64,000 nt of DNA. It comes from Trichoplax sp. H2. Its lineage: Eukaryota; Placozoa; Uniplacotomia; Trichoplacea. The translations under genes and the position numbers were made by a program. Under the pieces are notes generated by a model, which had not been told where the DNA came from, searched no databases, and was given only the letters and a program-made list of their open reading frames with translations. Location of the stretch: contig NOWV01000007.1 in NCBI GenBank assembly GCA_003344405.1, forward strand, positions 1,116,001 to 1,180,000. Reading direction: 5' to 3'. Below are positions 62,063-64,000 of this stretch, piece by piece (the stretch's first letter is position 1; each line of letters opens with the position of its first letter).

Positions 62063-62159
62063 ATGGTCAAAACTCTAGTCCACCGTTTTATTATTTTCGT
62101 AATCTTGTCTAATCTTTACCATTCTCCTACCGTTCAAGCAGACATTCACATTCCATTAG
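62063..62159 (+). CDS. Signal-peptide exon of a third tandem glutamate receptor (gene continues to the right)
   Basis: ATG at 62063 opens a hydrophobic leader (FIIFVILSNLY) ending ADIHIPL. The exon then breaks after one base of a Gly codon at a GTAAGA donor. Exon 1 of receptor 1 has the same 97-bp length, the same phase and the same Gly-splitting donor, and receptor 2 splits the same codon. No second exon was recognised before 64000, which would mean an intron longer than 1.8 kb; in receptor 2 the first intron is already 1.6 kb. Confidence 0.6.
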
Positions 62160-64000
62160 GTAAGACAACAAGCTTGTTCTTGTTACAACTGATTCTTTCA
62201 TCAGCGAAAATTTTGACCCTTTGTCGTTTGAAAATGATCCATATTTGATTTATAAATGATATTACGATGGTAATAGATATAAAAAGCGATAATCGTTCTA
62301 AAAGACTGAAATTGGAAGTTCATTTCCGATCAAGCATTATTAGTTTATGGATAGATTTAATAAGGTCGTGAAAGTATGCACTAGTTCTTTATAGTAAATC
62401 GATCAATCAATTAATAGCTCAATCCAGTTTAAAACTGCCACTTCTATGATAAGCGCTATTCCGATTAATAGTAATTATACAGTTATATTTTCGCTCTCAT
62501 TTCAATCTTTCAACTTATTACGCTTTCTGAATCTTTATGAGTCCATTAACCACGATAAATGAGACAATTAATAGTACGGAGTAGGCGATTCGTATGAAGC
62601 TTTACAAGCCCATAAAATGATGAAAATATTGGTAAAAATGAACGATCCTTTCAAAGTTCTGCTATTTACAGTTGTTAAAGAAAGAAAGTTTTGTAAATAT
62701 GCATGAGTAAGCCACAACTACCCCTTCATTTTATAGTACAAGATTACCGTAGGGTTACAAATTGGTTAAAATTCTTTACCAACTAGGTTAAAAACTACTT
62801 TCAGTTCTACGTGAAATTTTATTAACCAGCAAAAGTTTTGGAAATATGGCTATTGGGAGTGAAATCGTTGTAATATCGAAGGCTTTGCTTTTTCTTGAAT
62901 TTCTCGCATTTAAATCTAAATTTTATCATTATCATATGGCCATCATCAATCGTTTAATTGCCTCCATTTGTAGTACTTACTATCGAGGGAAGGAACTCTT
63001 GAAGTTTAGCTGTTCAATCGTACCACCTACCATCTGCATATATTTATCACCAGTTCCTCATACGTAGTTTTTCCTTTCCATTTATTGTATAGCAGTATAC
63101 TGCAAACTGGATTTTTATTTCTTCCACTTTCTCAGAGCAGCTTTATCACATATACTATGGAAATATTAATGCTGCTTATTACAATCATTTAATCAGTGAT
63201 CTAGTTAATTTGTCAATCATTCTATCGATATATTTCTCCAATATTCTAGCAGTCGTATTTAAACAGAAAATTGTAGAAACTTAATATGAACATTTGGATT
63301 ATGATACTCATTAAAAACTGATTTTATCCGTTTTTTCTCGATTAAAATTATAAAGCATAGACTTTAATTTTAAGATAATTTTATTTATTGAGTTGCTGAT
63401 TTCAGTAATTCTTCTGTATTAAATGTTTCAATTTGGTTGTAGTAACTATTCTTTAAAACCTGTATAAATTAGGATAGCTCTTCAGTCATTTCATTTTTTT
63501 GGTAGACTTTTCATTTTATCGGTCTTGATCGAGTAAATTATCTAAACTTTAAATAGCAATGGCTGATCGACAATTATACAAGTTTTAACTTTATTTCCTA
63601 TTCATTCTGATCTCTGACTCTCAGCTTGTTGATAATTCCGTCCGCTGGAGCAGTGTATCTCGATCTTTTATTTCATAGATAAAGTTATCATTCACTTAAT
63701 CTACATCATCTACTACTTCCCATTACCTGTTTGCACATAATGCGTTAAATTTTACGAATAGATAAGTTTTATATCTTCTGATTAATTACCTTGATTTTTT
63801 AAGTTCTACTAACGGTAAAATTTTACTTTCCCCGATCTAATATTGACATTAGATGATATCTTAAGTTTTCCGCTATTTTTGATATAGTTACGCTACTTTA
63901 ACATAAATTAGAGTAGCTCCGACTGACAGAAGTAATAGCTTCTAATTTAATTCTATATTTATTTTATCACCTATTTCTCAATCTTGCTCACCATTTGGGT
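62160..64000. other. Probable first intron of the third receptor
   Basis: AT-rich sequence with no recognisable exon. I looked for the exon-2 pattern (acceptor followed by a short stretch with DGR) and did not find it. Confidence 0.45.

Overview
This is a stretch of animal nuclear DNA. It is AT-rich, its genes are split into many short exons (often 35-150 bp) by short GT-AG introns, and scaffold gaps appear as blocks of exactly 20 N. The gene content (an E-protein bHLH factor, KIF23 kinesins, ILF2/NF45 and tandem ionotropic glutamate receptors) and its compact style suggest a placozoan close to Trichoplax. That assignment is inference; no species marker was used.

Layout. 224-1398 (+): last four exons of an E-protein transcription factor. 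5089-12145 (-): a KIF23/MKLP1-type kinesin whose 3' half is disturbed by an assembly gap. 12146-15011: repeat-rich spacer. 15012-22204 (+): a second, complete KIF23 with 32 exons. The two kinesins lie head to head and most of their exons have identical lengths, so they are an inverted duplication. 22.8-24.0 kb: tandem array plus GTAC-rich palindromic DNA. 24073-28636 (+): ILF2 (NF45), 17 exons. 31226-40083 and 46407-56911 (+): two complete tandem ionotropic glutamate receptors of 14 exons each with matching exon structure. 62063-62159 (+): the probable signal-peptide exon of a third receptor that runs off the right edge. Decayed receptor pieces lie near 29.4, 57.4 and 58.5 kb, so the cluster has grown and shrunk by duplication.

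Mobile and structural features: a 620-bp solo LTR (TG...CA, 5-bp target duplication) in an intron of the second receptor; a second LTR-like element at 41.0 kb; a 106-bp MITE with 21-bp inverted termini and a TATA duplication, present in only one of two allelic copies around the gap at 56.1 kb; and a 619-bp segment bounded by perfect 19-bp inverted repeats at 13.6 kb. Two places (5.5-6.8 kb and 55.6-56.7 kb) are false duplications from joining haplotypes or contig ends.

Exons were assembled by hand from splice sites, codon phase and family similarity. Summed coding lengths divide by three for both receptors (931 and 946 aa), for KIF23 (866 aa) and for ILF2 (381 aa), which supports the models. 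No CRISPR, tRNA or rRNA gene was seen. I found no clearly new multi-gene system; the most unusual items are the mirrored KIF23 pair, the receptor cluster with glycine-type binding residues, and the polymorphic MITE.
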